A DNA stretch of 64,000 bases from Palleronia sp. LCG004 (GTDB lineage Bacteria > Pseudomonadota > Alphaproteobacteria > Rhodobacterales > Rhodobacteraceae). The translations under genes and the position numbers were made by a program. The stretch's first letter is position 1. Each line of letters starts with the position of its first letter. Shown piece after piece: positions 8,656-20,117 of this stretch. The stretch is from contig NZ_CP136759.1 in NCBI RefSeq assembly GCF_032931615.1, forward strand, positions 372,001 to 436,000, in the 5' to 3' direction. The notes beneath the pieces were generated by a model. That model worked only from the letters and a program-made list of their open reading frames with translations. It was not told the origin of the DNA and did no database searches.

Positions 8656-9380
8656 GCGCGCGGCGCTATGGAGAGGTCGCGGCACAGATCCGCGATCTCG
8701 TCGCGCGTGAGGGGATCGAGCCCGGGGGGCGATTGATGCCCGAACGGGCGCTGTCGGTACGGCTCGACGTTTCCCGTTCGATCATTCGCGAGGCGATCGT
8801 CCTGCTCGAGATCGAGGGCCTTGTCGAGGTGCGACGCGGATCGGGGATCTATCTCGGCGATCCGGGTGCGACTGCGAGCCTGCCAGAGCCCGACGATATC
8901 GGGCCGTTCGAACTCCTGCAGGCGCGCCAGATCCTCGAAGCTGAGATCGCGGGCTTTGCGGCACGCATGGTCACCAAGGCCGATATCGACCGCATGCGTG
9001 CGACGCTCGAGGGCGAGCGCCTGTCACTGGCGAATGGCGACGGGGATTACGCGGGCGACCGAGCTTTTCATCGTCAGGTTGCCGAGGCCACTCAGAACTC
9101 CGTGCTGGTCGATATGGTCGAGGACCTCTGGCGCAAGAGGGAGCAGAGCTCGATCTGGGCGGGACTGCACCGGCGGATCTTCGAAACGGATTACCGTGCG
9201 GATTGGCTCGACGATCACCAGGCCATCCTTGATGCGCTGAGGGCCCGGAACGAGCGCGCGGCACGATCGGCGATGTGGCGTCATCTTGGCAACGTGCGGG
9301 ATAGGTTGATGACGCTGTCGGATGTCGAGGATCCGCGCTTCGACGGGTACCTGTTCGACGACGTGCCCCTGAAGCCCTGA
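8652..9380 (+). CDS. GntR family regulator, FadR/FCD subfamily
   Basis: DNA-binding regulator of 242 aa. An N-terminal winged helix holds the GntR signature (residues about 20-70, SRSIIREAIVLLEIEGLVEVRRGSG region read in parts). An all-helical FCD ligand-binding domain follows (about 85-225), with the D..FH..H metal/ligand pattern visible as DRAFHRQV. The frame is open far upstream, but the ATG in the ATGA overlap with the GH2 stop gives a normal GntR length. Its position at the end of the glucuronide arm, and the TGGTCAACCA palindrome between the arms, point to control of both operons by a uronic-acid intermediate. Confidence 0.9.
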   Translation: MSARRYGEVAAQIRDLVAREGIEPGGRLMPERALSVRLDVSRSIIREAIVLLEIEGLVEVRRGSGIYLGDPGATASLPEPDDIGPFELLQARQILEAEIAGFAARMVTKADIDRMRATLEGERLSLANGDGDYAGDRAFHRQVAEATQNSVLVDMVEDLWRKREQSSIWAGLHRRIFETDYRADWLDDHQAILDALRARNERAARSAMWRHLGNVRDRLMTLSDVEDPRFDGYLFDDVPLKP

Positions 9381-9658
9381 ATCCAAGCCGTTTTCCGCCT
9401 ATTCCACTTGATGAAGCTTGGGTATGCGCGCCGATCTGCCGGCCTCGGCCGAAGATCGCTGGCGAGAGGGTCCCCAGATACACGGTCACATCCTGTTAAC
9501 CAAAAAGATGCTAGCCGTGGCCTCGCCTGGGCGGCAAAACCTTGCCTAGGCTGTTTGCAGGCCAGTTTTCGACCGATTAACGGTCCCAATTCAGGGGCAC
9601 CGGGACCGGTTCCCGACGAAACGAACTGGCGAATCTCGCCGGGAAATGGAGCATTCTC

Positions 9659-12600
9659 TTGATTGACATCTCGAAGGCAGCCGGGCGGATCGACGTCACG
9701 GCAGGGCGCGTCACGACGTTCGATCTGGGCGGCAGCGTTTCCGCCGTGACCGCGCAACCGGAATCAGGCAACGTGACGATCAACCCTGACGGGACCCTCT
9801 CGCTGGTCCTGGCCGACAAGGATTTCCGGGGCCACACCGACTTTTCGGTAACGCTCGGCGAAGGGGCCGATGCGGAGCAGGTCGATGTCCTGATCCGCGC
9901 CAAGGCGGGTCCCCAGGCGAACGGTTGGGGCGAGGGCGATCATTACATGCTCGCGGTGGACGACGAAGACGATGTCGTCGTCGAGCCGGGCGAGAACCAC
10001 CGCAAGATCTACGTTTCCGAAAGCGACGATGCGCTGAGCCGGTCCGATATCGCCGCGCGCGAAGGAATCTCCGAGGGCGACATCAACGCCAAATGGCTCG
10101 AAGCGCACCCCGAATACGGCGCGAGCGAGGACATGGCGCTCAAGACCGATCTCGGGATGTCGCTCTGGTATTCGACGACGGACAAGAGGGCGGACCCGAC
10201 CTCGAACTGGCTCCTCTTCGAGCGAGGCTATGAGTACGACGATACCGGTCGGTTGATCGGTCGGGATTCGGACGGGGAATCGGATATTCACCCCCTCTAT
10301 GTCGGCGCGTGGGGTGAAGGCGAGAAACCCGTTCTCGGGGACCGTGTGCATATCTGGCAGGATCCGAGTCAGAACGTGGTCGTACAGGGACTGGAGATCG
10401 ACGGCGCACGCGTCATGAAGGGCGGGAATCTGCTGTTCGATGACGTGACATTCGACGGAAGCCAGGTGACCATTCAGGGTCTTTTCGGCGCAATCGACGG
10501 TGCGACGCTCCACGGAACCACGATCATCGACGCGACGAATGGCGGGCGGACAAGCGGCTTCTACGGCGAGAACATCGATGGACTTCTCATCGATAAAGTC
10601 TTCGCCGACCGGAACGGATGGTCCCCGGGATACGAGACCGGCGACGGCGATGCACCCCGGATGCAGAACCACAACATCTATATCCAGACCGGTGTCGAGG
10701 ACGTGACCTTTCGCGACAGCATCTCGATGAGAGGAAGCTCTTTCGGTGCGCAGTTCAGATCCGGTGCGGTGATCGAAGGAAGTGCTTTCGTCGACAACAA
10801 CGTCGCCTTCAACACCAGTGGTGGACAATACGACAACCGTGGGCACAACGACAATTATTCGCTCGTCCTCGACAATATCGTGACATCCGCCGGCAACAAG
10901 CCGGGAGCCGGAGCGCGCGATTGGGGCATCGAGGATTACGCGCGCTGGACAAGCTACGTGGGCAACATCATTGCGCATATGGCCGACCCCGCCGATCCCG
11001 AGGATCGGGCCAGCAAGACCGATGGACGACACGACCCCCACACGATCCGCTACGACGACGCATTCGCGGACGACACGCTGATCTACAACTGGATCAGCGA
11101 CCGCTTCCGGGATTCGCCCCGCCACGACCACGATCAGAACCTCCCCGATATCGATCCGGCCGAACTCGACGAGGTCACGATCAGGCGCTTCGTCGAGAAC
11201 GAGCTGGGCGTAAGCAATCCCGACGATCCGATCGACATCCTCGCAACGTTCCTTCGCGCGAACTGGGGGCAGATCGAGGCGAGCGACGTCGTCGACTTCT
11301 TCCAGAAGGGTTTCGGCAAGGACGTCTCGGTCATCGACGGCCCGCAGGATCTGCGTTTCGTCCCGGACGAGCGGGGTGAGGGCTTCCGTTGGGACAACCG
11401 GCTGAACTGGACGAGCGAGGAACTGCCCCAGAGCGGCGATAGCGTCGATCTTGCCGGCAACTGGGTCACCTATGCCGGTACCAACCGTCTGCAGTCGCTC
11501 GATCTCGGCGATGGCGGCAGGTTGACCGTTCGTCAGGGGCTTCTCGAGGTCGCGGACCTCGAAGGTGGCGTGAACAGCGCGATCGAGATCGGTCGGGCAG
11601 GTCAGCTCTGGACCGATGGGTATGACGGCGAAAAGCGTATCGACGTCTCGCAGGACGGCGGACGGTTCGCGAACTTCGGGACCGTCGAGGGTGGCCTCGA
11701 TCTCGCCGTATCGAGTGGTGAGGCGATCCTTGCCACCGGTGGGGCCAAGTTCGAAGTCGATGGTGGCCTGCAGATCACCGGCGATCGCGCGAAGATCGGG
11801 TTCGACGGTCAGGGCGGCGGTGTCGCTTCGCTGTCGCTCGCCGACGGTGCGGTGCTGCAATTCGAGGCTGCACGGTCCGGCTTTTCGACCATTGCGGAAT
11901 TCCGCAGCGGTCACTGGGGAACGCGCGCGAGCGATGTCGTTTCGTCGGTCGATCTCGGATCGGCCGATACCTGGCTCGTCGTCGATTTCGCGGATCTCCG
12001 GTCAAGCGGCCGGTTCGATCTCGTCGAGGTTGACGAACTCGTCGGAGGGTTCGGAACAATCGAGGTCGACGGTGCGTCCGGCATCTCTGTGTGGATCGAC
12101 TATGCCGAGGACCGGCTTCAGGTCGCGAAGGGTGGAAACACTCTGACCCTCGTCGGCAGCGATGCCTCCGATGTCTTCGTGGCAGCCGACGGAATCGAGG
12201 TCAGGATCGAGGAGTATTCCTCGAACGACCGGCTCGACCTGACGGCGGTGATGGATGGACGCGACCTTTCGGATCTTCGTCTCGCGCAGTCGGACGGCGA
12301 GACGGCGATCGTCGATGCGGCGGGCGATGCGATCGCGACGTTCGGCGACGCGGTCGGGACGGTTCATCTGGTCGACGACGGCACTCGCGTCACCCTGAAG
12401 GGAGACACCAATTCCGGACCGATCGATCCGAAGCCGGAACCCCAGCCTGAACCGGAGCAACCCGAGCCGGAGCCCGAACCCGAGAAGCCCGAACCCCAGC
12501 CCGAACCCGAGAAGCCCGAACCCCAGCCCGAACCCGAGAAGCCCGAACCCCAGCCCGAGCCCGAGAAGCCCGAGCCCCAGCCCGAACCGGAAAAGCCGCA

Positions 12601-13015
12601 GCCACAGCCCGAGCCCGAAATGCCGGACCAAGGCGATGGCGGTCCGATCGACTGGAACGTGATCGAAGGGTCGTCGAGGCCCTACCAGAACCTTGCCGGC
12701 ACGGATGGCAGTGATGCGATCCGGGCGAATGGGGGGCGTCTGAACCAGATCACCGGCGGTGACGGTGCAGATGCGTTCATCTTCGGGTCCAGGGTGGCCG
12801 ACAATGTTCAGACCATGTCGGTCGTCAACGATTTCGATGTTTCGGAGGACATGGTCGTGATCGAGCAGGGGGCACAGATCGTCAGCCAGCGGATGCATGG
12901 CGACACGATGTGGATCGGCTTGAAGGGCGATTCCGACATGATCGCTCTCCAGGGCGACGACCTGTCGGTCGATACCGTCAAGATCGTCCACGACGACGCT
13001 CACTGGATCGGGTAA
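9659..13015 (+). CDS. Large secreted beta-helix protein with Pro-Glu repeat and RTX-like C-terminus
   Basis: A 1118-aa protein without a signal peptide. Residues about 220-410 read as a right-handed parallel beta-helix (repeated short beta-strands, Asn/Gly turns). A second beta-rich region follows (about 560-830), then a low-complexity Pro/Glu/Gln linker (about 925-988). The Asp/Gly-rich tail has GTDGSDAI and GGDGADAFIFG, resembling RTX calcium-binding repeats. Lack of a leader plus this tail implies type I secretion. The start is TTG with GGAG 7 nt upstream; no ATG is near. Beta-helix folds are common in polysaccharide lyases and epimerases, and the gene adjoins a uronide cluster, but no catalytic motif was recognised. 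Confidence 0.8.
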   Translation: MIDISKAAGRIDVTAGRVTTFDLGGSVSAVTAQPESGNVTINPDGTLSLVLADKDFRGHTDFSVTLGEGADAEQVDVLIRAKAGPQANGWGEGDHYMLAVDDEDDVVVEPGENHRKIYVSESDDALSRSDIAAREGISEGDINAKWLEAHPEYGASEDMALKTDLGMSLWYSTTDKRADPTSNWLLFERGYEYDDTGRLIGRDSDGESDIHPLYVGAWGEGEKPVLGDRVHIWQDPSQNVVVQGLEIDGARVMKGGNLLFDDVTFDGSQVTIQGLFGAIDGATLHGTTIIDATNGGRTSGFYGENIDGLLIDKVFADRNGWSPGYETGDGDAPRMQNHNIYIQTGVEDVTFRDSISMRGSSFGAQFRSGAVIEGSAFVDNNVAFNTSGGQYDNRGHNDNYSLVLDNIVTSAGNKPGAGARDWGIEDYARWTSYVGNIIAHMADPADPEDRASKTDGRHDPHTIRYDDAFADDTLIYNWISDRFRDSPRHDHDQNLPDIDPAELDEVTIRRFVENELGVSNPDDPIDILATFLRANWGQIEASDVVDFFQKGFGKDVSVIDGPQDLRFVPDERGEGFRWDNRLNWTSEELPQSGDSVDLAGNWVTYAGTNRLQSLDLGDGGRLTVRQGLLEVADLEGGVNSAIEIGRAGQLWTDGYDGEKRIDVSQDGGRFANFGTVEGGLDLAVSSGEAILATGGAKFEVDGGLQITGDRAKIGFDGQGGGVASLSLADGAVLQFEAARSGFSTIAEFRSGHWGTRASDVVSSVDLGSADTWLVVDFADLRSSGRFDLVEVDELVGGFGTIEVDGASGISVWIDYAEDRLQVAKGGNTLTLVGSDASDVFVAADGIEVRIEEYSSNDRLDLTAVMDGRDLSDLRLAQSDGETAIVDAAGDAIATFGDAVGTVHLVDDGTRVTLKGDTNSGPIDPKPEPQPEPEQPEPEPEPEKPEPQPEPEKPEPQPEPEKPEPQPEPEKPEPQPEPEKPQPQPEPEMPDQGDGGPIDWNVIEGSSRPYQNLAGTDGSDAIRANGGRLNQITGGDGADAFIFGSRVADNVQTMSVVNDFDVSEDMVVIEQGAQIVSQRMHGDTMWIGLKGDSDMIALQGDDLSVDTVKIVHDDAHWIG
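12430..12624 (+). repeat. In-frame tandem repeat encoding PEKPEPQPE units
   Basis: A near-perfect 27-nt unit, encoding nine residues such as PEKPEPQPE, recurs about five times inside the secreted beta-helix gene. Shorter PEPEQ/PEPEP variants stand before it. The translated segment is an acidic, extended polyproline-type linker between the beta-rich body and the RTX-like tail. Such repeats change copy number easily by slippage. Confidence 0.85.
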
Positions 13016-13061
13016 GCACTTCGGTTCAGGTTGAAAATCGAAAGACGATCGGAAGATCCAA

Positions 13062-13093
13062 GCCCGCCGGCGAATACCGGCGGGCTTTTTTTG
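13062..13093 (+). terminator. Rho-independent terminator after the secreted beta-helix gene
   Basis: AGCCCGCCGG at 13062-13071 pairs perfectly with CCGGCGGGCT at 13078-13087 across a 6-nt loop. Seven T residues follow (13087-13093). It is 46 nt after the stop codon and is the most canonical terminator in the window. Confidence 0.93.
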
Positions 13094-13172
13094 TAATGGT
13101 GATCAGCTACGGAGCGATTCAGCCACGAACACCTGACCATGCCGGGTCACCGTCCCCCGCCGATTAAATGGG

Positions 13173-15200
<2,028 letters not shown>

Positions 15201-15297
15201 CGTCACCGGAAGGAGATTGCCGGAGGGCGCTGACGGCAGCCGTGACGGGCCGCATGAACACCGCGTCCGATCGCGGCCGGGCGGATCGCTTGGGCCC

Positions 15298-16281
15298 TCA
15301 CGTCCTGCTGCGCCGCCTGCGACCGCCGCGTGCGCCGCCTGCACTCATCTGCGCCTTGGAAGCCTCTGCGAAATTCGCGCCTTCGTCCACCGCGTCGAGG
15401 ATCCGCGAGAACTTGATCCATTCGTAGCCATTATCGTCGTGGTTCATGAGGAAGTTGGCGGCGCGAACGGCCTCCATCTCTACCGAGCGGACCGGATTCA
15501 TGATCGCGCTCGTCATGCCGGCGGTGATCGCCATCGGCAGGAAGGCCGCGTTGATCCCGTGGCGGTGCGGCAGGCCGAAGCTGATATTGCTGGCCCCACA
15601 TGTCGTGTTGACCCCGAGCTCGTCGCGCAGGCGACGCACCAGCGTGAAGACCTGCTGACCGGCATTGGCCATCGCGCCCACGGGCATGACGAGCGGGTCG
15701 ACCACGATGTCGTGGGCGGGAATGCCGAAATCGGCCGCACGCTCGACGATCTTCTTGGCAACGGCAAAGCGGACTTCGGGGTCCTCGCTGATCCCGGTAT
15801 CGTCGTTCGAGATCGCGACGACCGGTACATTGTATTTCTTGACGAGCGGCAGCACCAGCTCGAGCCGCTCCTCCTCACCGGTCACGGAATTGAGGAGGGG
15901 GCGCCCCTCGGCCGCCTCGAGCCCGTTCTCGAGCGCGCCCGGTACGGAGCTGTCGATGCAAAGCGGCACGTCGACCAGTGCCTGGATGCGGCGAACGAGT
16001 TCGGGCATGAGCTGCGGCTCGACGAAGTTGTTGTCTGCGTAGCGCGGATCCTCGGCCATCTTGTTGGTGAAGACGGCCCCTGAATTGACATCGAGGACCA
16101 TCGCTCCGCAGGCGACCTGTTCGAGCGCGTCGCGCTCGACGGTCGAGTAATCGCCCTGTTCGAGCTCGGCGGCGAGCTTCTTGCGGCCCGTGGGATTGAT
16201 GCGTTCCCCGATGACGCAGAAGGGCTCGTCGAAGCCGATCGTCACCGTCTTGGTCTTCGATTCGAGGGTCGTGCGGGTCAT
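15298..16281 (-). CDS. Methyltetrahydrofolate:corrinoid methyltransferase (pterin-binding domain protein)
   Basis: Transfers the methyl group of 5-methyltetrahydrofolate to a corrinoid protein, 327 aa. The pterin-binding TIM barrel is recognisable from CVIGERINPTG at the N-terminus, the LDVNSGA motif and the VDPLVMPVG strand; this matches the middle module of MetH and the acetogen AcsE family. The ATG at 16281 is chosen because AGGAT lies 6 nt upstream. The Arg/Gly-rich C-terminal tail (GGARGGRRRR) is unusual and may bind nucleic acid or be disordered. It stands alone rather than fused to homocysteine and B12 modules, as expected for a split methionine synthase. Confidence 0.88.
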   Translation of the reverse strand: MTRTTLESKTKTVTIGFDEPFCVIGERINPTGRKKLAAELEQGDYSTVERDALEQVACGAMVLDVNSGAVFTNKMAEDPRYADNNFVEPQLMPELVRRIQALVDVPLCIDSSVPGALENGLEAAEGRPLLNSVTGEEERLELVLPLVKKYNVPVVAISNDDTGISEDPEVRFAVAKKIVERAADFGIPAHDIVVDPLVMPVGAMANAGQQVFTLVRRLRDELGVNTTCGASNISFGLPHRHGINAAFLPMAITAGMTSAIMNPVRSVEMEAVRAANFLMNHDDNGYEWIKFSRILDAVDEGANFAEASKAQMSAGGARGGRRRRSRT

Positions 16282-16333
16282 GGTGTCATCCTGTCTGTCG
16301 GCAACGCTCGCGCAATGCGCGGTGGTAGGTGGG

Positions 16334-16630
16334 TCAGGCCCAGCCGTCGTTTTCAATGAGGGCCTTCAGGCGCTCCCGGTCGTATTCGCGGTCGAGGCGC
16401 GCGATTTCGGCCTCGGCAGCCTCGCCGTCGGTCCCATCGACTTCTGCCGGATCGGCCTTGCGCCATTCGGCGATGTAGGCGTCGCTGCCCGCGGCACCCG
16501 ATTTCATCGCGGCACGATCGATCGCCTGCTCGAACCGTTCGGGAAGCTGGATCTTCGTTGCGCGCCGTCCCGCACCCGCGATGACCTGTGCCGGAATGTC
16601 CCGCCAGTAGAGGATCGTCACCTTCGCCAT
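16334..16630 (-). CDS. Virulence-factor domain protein (small conserved protein)
   Basis: Small soluble protein of 98 aa of the family named 'virulence factor' in Pfam. It opens with a beta-strand (AKVTILYWRDIPAQV), has a conserved RRATKIQLPERFEQAIDRAA helix, and ends with an acidic helix. No catalytic function is established for the family. The ATG at 16630 is used; the open frame further upstream crosses the presumed promoter. It is the first gene of the leftward unit, 52 nt before the methyltransferase, and this pairing is one I recall as common in Rhodobacterales, suggesting a role near folate/cobalamin methyl transfer. Confidence 0.78.
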   Translation of the reverse strand: MAKVTILYWRDIPAQVIAGAGRRATKIQLPERFEQAIDRAAMKSGAAGSDAYIAEWRKADPAEVDGTDGEAAEAEIARLDREYDRERLKALIENDGWA

Positions 16631-16754
16631 GTCCGTAATGCCTTTCGATCGACCTCGATGCCACCGCGACCGGAGGGGAGGGGTCCGCCCGCTCGCGTAA
16701 GGACATCTATCCCCCGTGGGGGCTCCGGACCAGATGCCGCCGCCGTCATATCGT

Positions 16755-16766
16755 TCATCATGATGA
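16755..16766. promoter_or_regulatory. Perfect 12-bp palindrome upstream of the methyl-transfer unit
   Basis: TCATCATGATGA is a perfect dyad in the 232-bp space between the leftward methyl-transfer genes and the rightward ppx-type gene. It is a candidate operator for the leftward operon. I cannot name the regulator; methionine-pathway regulators such as SahR are one possibility. Confidence 0.3.
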
Positions 16767-16862
16767 TGAGGGGGCGGAAACCCCGCATGTCCGCACGGCA
16801 CCGCTTGCGCGGGCGGGGCGCGGCCCCTAGTCTCGGTGCAACTGAATGAGGAGGGCGCTCTC

Positions 16863-17978
16863 ATGGCGCCCAGGCGTCCCACAGGTGCCGGCGCGTTCCC
16901 GAAACCGGTCGAGCCCCGAAGCACCCGTACGATCGATCCCGACACGCTTTATGCGGCGTTGGATCTCGGCACGAATTCGTGTCGCATGCTGATTGCCCAA
17001 CCAAAGGGCAATCAGTTTCACGTGGTGGATTCCTTCGCGAAATCCGTGCAGCTCGGCGCGGGGCTCGAAAGCTCGGGCCGGTTGTCGCGCGCGGCGATGG
17101 CGCGGACGGTCCACGCGCTCGGGATCTGCCAGTCCAAGCTCGAGAAGCACAAGGTGAGCCACATGCGGCTCGTCGCGACCGAGGCCTGTCGCCGCGCAAG
17201 CAATGCGGCCGAGTTCATCGCGACGGTGCGCCGCGAGGTCGGACTGCCGCTCGAGATCATCAAGCCCGAGGAGGAGGCCCGGCTCGCCGTCATCTCTTGC
17301 GCGCCGCTGGTCAGCACCAAGACCGAGCAGCTTCTGGTCGTCGACATCGGCGGCGGCTCGACCGAGCTCGTCTGGATCGACCTCACGCGGGTGCCGAAGG
17401 TCGATCGGCCGCGCGCGATCATGCGGCTCCATGCGGGTTTCACGCCCAAGGACGGGTCGCCCTTTCCGGCGGCGCGGGTGGTCGACTGGATCAGCGTCCC
17501 CTGGGGCGTCGCGACCCTGCGCGAGCAGTTCGACGACGTGCGCAACGATGCCGCCCGCTTCGCGCTGATGAGCTGGTTCTTCGAGGAAAATCTCGTGAAT
17601 TTCGCGCCTTACGCGAGCGAGCAGAAGCGCGAGGGGTTCCAGATCATCGGCACCTCGGGCACGGTCACGACCGTCGCGGCAAGCCATCTGGGCCTCCGCC
17701 GCTACGACCGCAACCGCGTGGACGGGCTGCGGATGACCTCCGACCAGATCGATGCGGTGATCCGGTCCTATCTGACGCTCGGCCCCGAGGGGCGGCGCAC
17801 GGATCCCCGGATCGGACGCGACCGGCACACGCTCATCATGTCGGGATCGGCGATCCTGCAGGCGTTGCTGAGGGTCTGGCCCACCGACCGGCTGAGCGTG
17901 GCCGATCGCGGTCTGCGCGAGGGGTTGCTCTATGCCCAGATGTCGGCGGACGGTGTCCTGGACGACGGGCCCTACTAG
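16863..17978 (+). CDS. Ppx/GppA family phosphatase
   Basis: Exopolyphosphatase/guanosine pentaphosphate phosphatase family, 371 aa. The actin-like ATPase fold gives [16 protein letters not shown] near residue 20, [13 protein letters not shown] in the second phosphate loop, and the GTSGTVTT motif. It hydrolyses polyphosphate and/or pppGpp in the cytoplasm. The ATG at 16863 is preceded by AGGAGG at good spacing, so the GTG 27 nt further upstream is not used. It lies 59 nt before rlmE, a pairing common in alphaproteobacteria. Which of the two substrates it prefers cannot be told from sequence. Confidence 0.92.
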   Translation: MAPRRPTGAGAFPKPVEPRSTRTIDPDTLYAALDLGTNSCRMLIAQPKGNQFHVVDSFAKSVQLGAGLESSGRLSRAAMARTVHALGICQSKLEKHKVSHMRLVATEACRRASNAAEFIATVRREVGLPLEIIKPEEEARLAVISCAPLVSTKTEQLLVVDIGGGSTELVWIDLTRVPKVDRPRAIMRLHAGFTPKDGSPFPAARVVDWISVPWGVATLREQFDDVRNDAARFALMSWFFEENLVNFAPYASEQKREGFQIIGTSGTVTTVAASHLGLRRYDRNRVDGLRMTSDQIDAVIRSYLTLGPEGRRTDPRIGRDRHTLIMSGSAILQALLRVWPTDRLSVADRGLREGLLYAQMSADGVLDDGPY

Positions 17979-18037
17979 GCGGGCCGTGCCCTGGATGGGC
18001 GTGCGGCGAATGCGTATTTGAGAAAAGCAAAGAGATC

Positions 18038-18760
18038 ATGGCCAAGAAGACCAGCGGACGTGGACAGCGGGACCTGACGGTGAAGGTCAAGACCGCGCGA
18101 GGGCGGCGGAGCTCGTCTACGCGGTGGCTGCAACGTCAGCTGAACGACCCCTATGTCACGCGTGCCCGCGCCGAAGGCTATCGCGGGCGCGCAGCCTACA
18201 AGATCATGGAACTGGACGACAAGTACCGGTTCCTCGTGCCGGGCGCGCGGGTGGTCGATCTCGGCTGCGCCCCGGGCGGCTGGCTTCAGGTCGCGGTCCC
18301 GCGGATCAACGCGCTGGGCGAGAAATCGGGCAAGGCCCGCGGCAGGATCATCGGTATCGATCTGCAGGAGGTCGAGCCCATCGCCGGTGCGGAGATCCAT
18401 CAGATCGACTTTCTCGATCCGGGCGCGGACGACCTGGTGAGGGGCTGGCTCGACGGCCCCGCGGATGTCGTGATGTCGGACATGGCGGCTGCATCGTCCG
18501 GGCACAAGCAGACAGATCACCTCCGGATCATCGCGCTTTGCGAGACCGCGGCCGAATTCGCCTTCGACGTGCTGGAGGAGGGTGGCACCTTCGTCGCCAA
18601 GGTGCTGGCGGGCGGTGCCGAGGGGGAACTGCAGGCGGTGCTCAAGCGCCGCTTCGAGAAGGTCGCGCATATGAAGCCGCCGTCGAGCCGGTCGGACAGT
18701 TCCGAGAAGTTCGTCGTGGCGAGCGGCTTTCGCGGGCGTGACGACGAGGACGAGATCTAG
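18038..18760 (+). CDS. rlmE: 23S rRNA (uridine-2'-O)-methyltransferase RlmE
   Basis: Methylates the ribose of the A-loop uridine (U2552 in E. coli) on 50S subunits using SAM. The 240-aa protein has the basic N-terminal tail, the GRAAYK lysine, the SAM motif [11 protein letters not shown], the MSDMA aspartate, the FVAKVL lysine and SSEKF glutamate, i.e. the full K-D-K-E tetrad. The frame is open far upstream, but the ATG at 18038 gives the normal length. Its last codons overlap by 4 nt the 3' end of the histidine kinase on the other strand. Confidence 0.95.
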   Translation: MAKKTSGRGQRDLTVKVKTARGRRSSSTRWLQRQLNDPYVTRARAEGYRGRAAYKIMELDDKYRFLVPGARVVDLGCAPGGWLQVAVPRINALGEKSGKARGRIIGIDLQEVEPIAGAEIHQIDFLDPGADDLVRGWLDGPADVVMSDMAAASSGHKQTDHLRIIALCETAAEFAFDVLEEGGTFVAKVLAGGAEGELQAVLKRRFEKVAHMKPPSSRSDSSEKFVVASGFRGRDDEDEI

Positions 18761-20076
18761 CGGGCGAGGACCAGATCGGCCCTGAGCCCGCCGAGCCGCT
18801 GGGACCGGTCCAGGCGCAGCGTTCCTCCGTGCTGCCGCGCGATATCCATTGCGATGCTGAGCCCCAGCCCCACGCCGCTGCCGCGATTCTGGTTGCGCGC
18901 GGGGTCGAGCCGGGAAAAGGGCCGCAACGCCTCGGTGCGCATCTCCTCGGGAATGCCGGGGCCGTCATCCTCGACCGTGAAGACGATCGCCCGCGGTCCG
19001 AGCGACAGGCCCAGTTCGGCCCGCGTGCCATAACGCGTCGCGTTCCCGAGCAGGTTCTCGATCGCCCGGGTGATCGCGAGCGGATGGAGCGAGACGGCAT
19101 CCCCGCCTGCGACGCCGACGATCTCGACATTCTGTCCGGCACGTCGTGCATTCTCGGCCACGTCCTGGAGGAGGAGCGCCGGGTCCATCTCGACCGGATC
19201 GTCGAGTGTTCCGTCGCGCGCGAAGTCGAGGAAGGCGTCGAGCATGCGCTGCATCTCGTCCACGTCGCGCTGGAGCGCCGGGCTTTCGGGATCGTCGCTC
19301 ATCGACAGGCCCAGACGCATGCGGGTCAATGGCGTCCTGAGGTCGTGGCTAACCCCGGAGAGCATCAGCGTGCGTTGCTCCATCTGCCGTTCGATCCTGT
19401 TGCGCATGTCGAGGAATGCCGCACCGGCCTCGCGCACTTCGGTCGCGCCGGACGGTCGATAGGGCAGGGTGCGTCCGCGACCGAAGGCCTGCGCCGCATC
19501 GGCGAGCCGCTTGATCGGTTTCAGCTGGTTGCGCAGGAACAGGTAGGCCACGACCGTCATCAGAAGCGATGCGAGAACCATAATTACGAGAAGCTGATGA
19601 GGATTGCTGGCCGAGACGCGGTTGCGGTCGAAGGAAAGCCCCAGCGGACCCAGCTGTGTCGCCACGCTCAACTGGACGCGCTTGTCGTCGCCGGCCAGAT
19701 CCACGCCCATCAGCTCCGGCAGGGCCTCCCTCAGGGTCGGCAGCACCAGGCGACCGGAAAGGTCATAGAAGACCCGCGCGTCGCCGGTGACCGGATCGGC
19801 TTGCGGAAGCGCCACGTCGATGCGCAGGGCTTGGGCGAGCGGTTCGACCTCGCGCAGCGCATCGGGGATGTCGGGGGCGCTTTCGACCATCGAAACGAGC
19901 CGGCGCAATTCAAGCGCAACATTCCCGGTCATCTGCTCCGTCACGTCCTCGAAGAGGCGCTGGATGAAGACGACCGAAACGACGAGCTGGATCGTCAGGA
20001 CCGGCAGCAGGAGGATGAGCGCGGCCCGACCGTAAAGGGATCGCGGCGTATAGCGTTTGAGCCAATCGACTGTCAT
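18757..20076 (-). CDS. EnvZ-like sensor histidine kinase
   Basis: Membrane sensor kinase, 439 aa. Transmembrane helices at about 18-38 and 161-181 enclose a periplasmic domain of about 120 residues. A HAMP linker, the phosphoacceptor H244 ([11 protein letters not shown]) and a HATPase domain follow, with N-box [11 protein letters not shown]1 DDGPGIP and G2 GSGVGLGLS. It closely follows the EnvZ/OmpR class of alphaproteobacteria. No response regulator gene is beside it, so its partner must lie elsewhere. It is convergent with rlmE, overlapping by 4 nt, and divergent from the MBL hydrolase 41 nt away. Confidence 0.92.
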   Translation of the reverse strand: MTVDWLKRYTPRSLYGRAALILLLPVLTIQLVVSVVFIQRLFEDVTEQMTGNVALELRRLVSMVESAPDIPDALREVEPLAQALRIDVALPQADPVTGDARVFYDLSGRLVLPTLREALPELMGVDLAGDDKRVQLSVATQLGPLGLSFDRNRVSASNPHQLLVIMVLASLLMTVVAYLFLRNQLKPIKRLADAAQAFGRGRTLPYRPSGATEVREAGAAFLDMRNRIERQMEQRTLMLSGVSHDLRTPLTRMRLGLSMSDDPESPALQRDVDEMQRMLDAFLDFARDGTLDDPVEMDPALLLQDVAENARRAGQNVEIVGVAGGDAVSLHPLAITRAIENLLGNATRYGTRAELGLSLGPRAIVFTVEDDGPGIPEEMRTEALRPFSRLDPARNQNRGSGVGLGLSIAMDIARQHGGTLRLDRSQRLGGLRADLVLAR

Positions 20077-20117
20077 GATGCAGAAGCTATCCCCGGAAAG
20101 GCCGACGAGAAAGCGCC

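Noticed and set aside
6595..8685. A 696-codon open frame on the minus strand
   Set aside because: It is antisense to the GH2 gene, which has both catalytic glutamates and correct domain order.
12430..12624. CRISPR-like array
   Set aside because: The 27-nt repeats have no spacers, are contiguous, and stay in frame within a protein gene.
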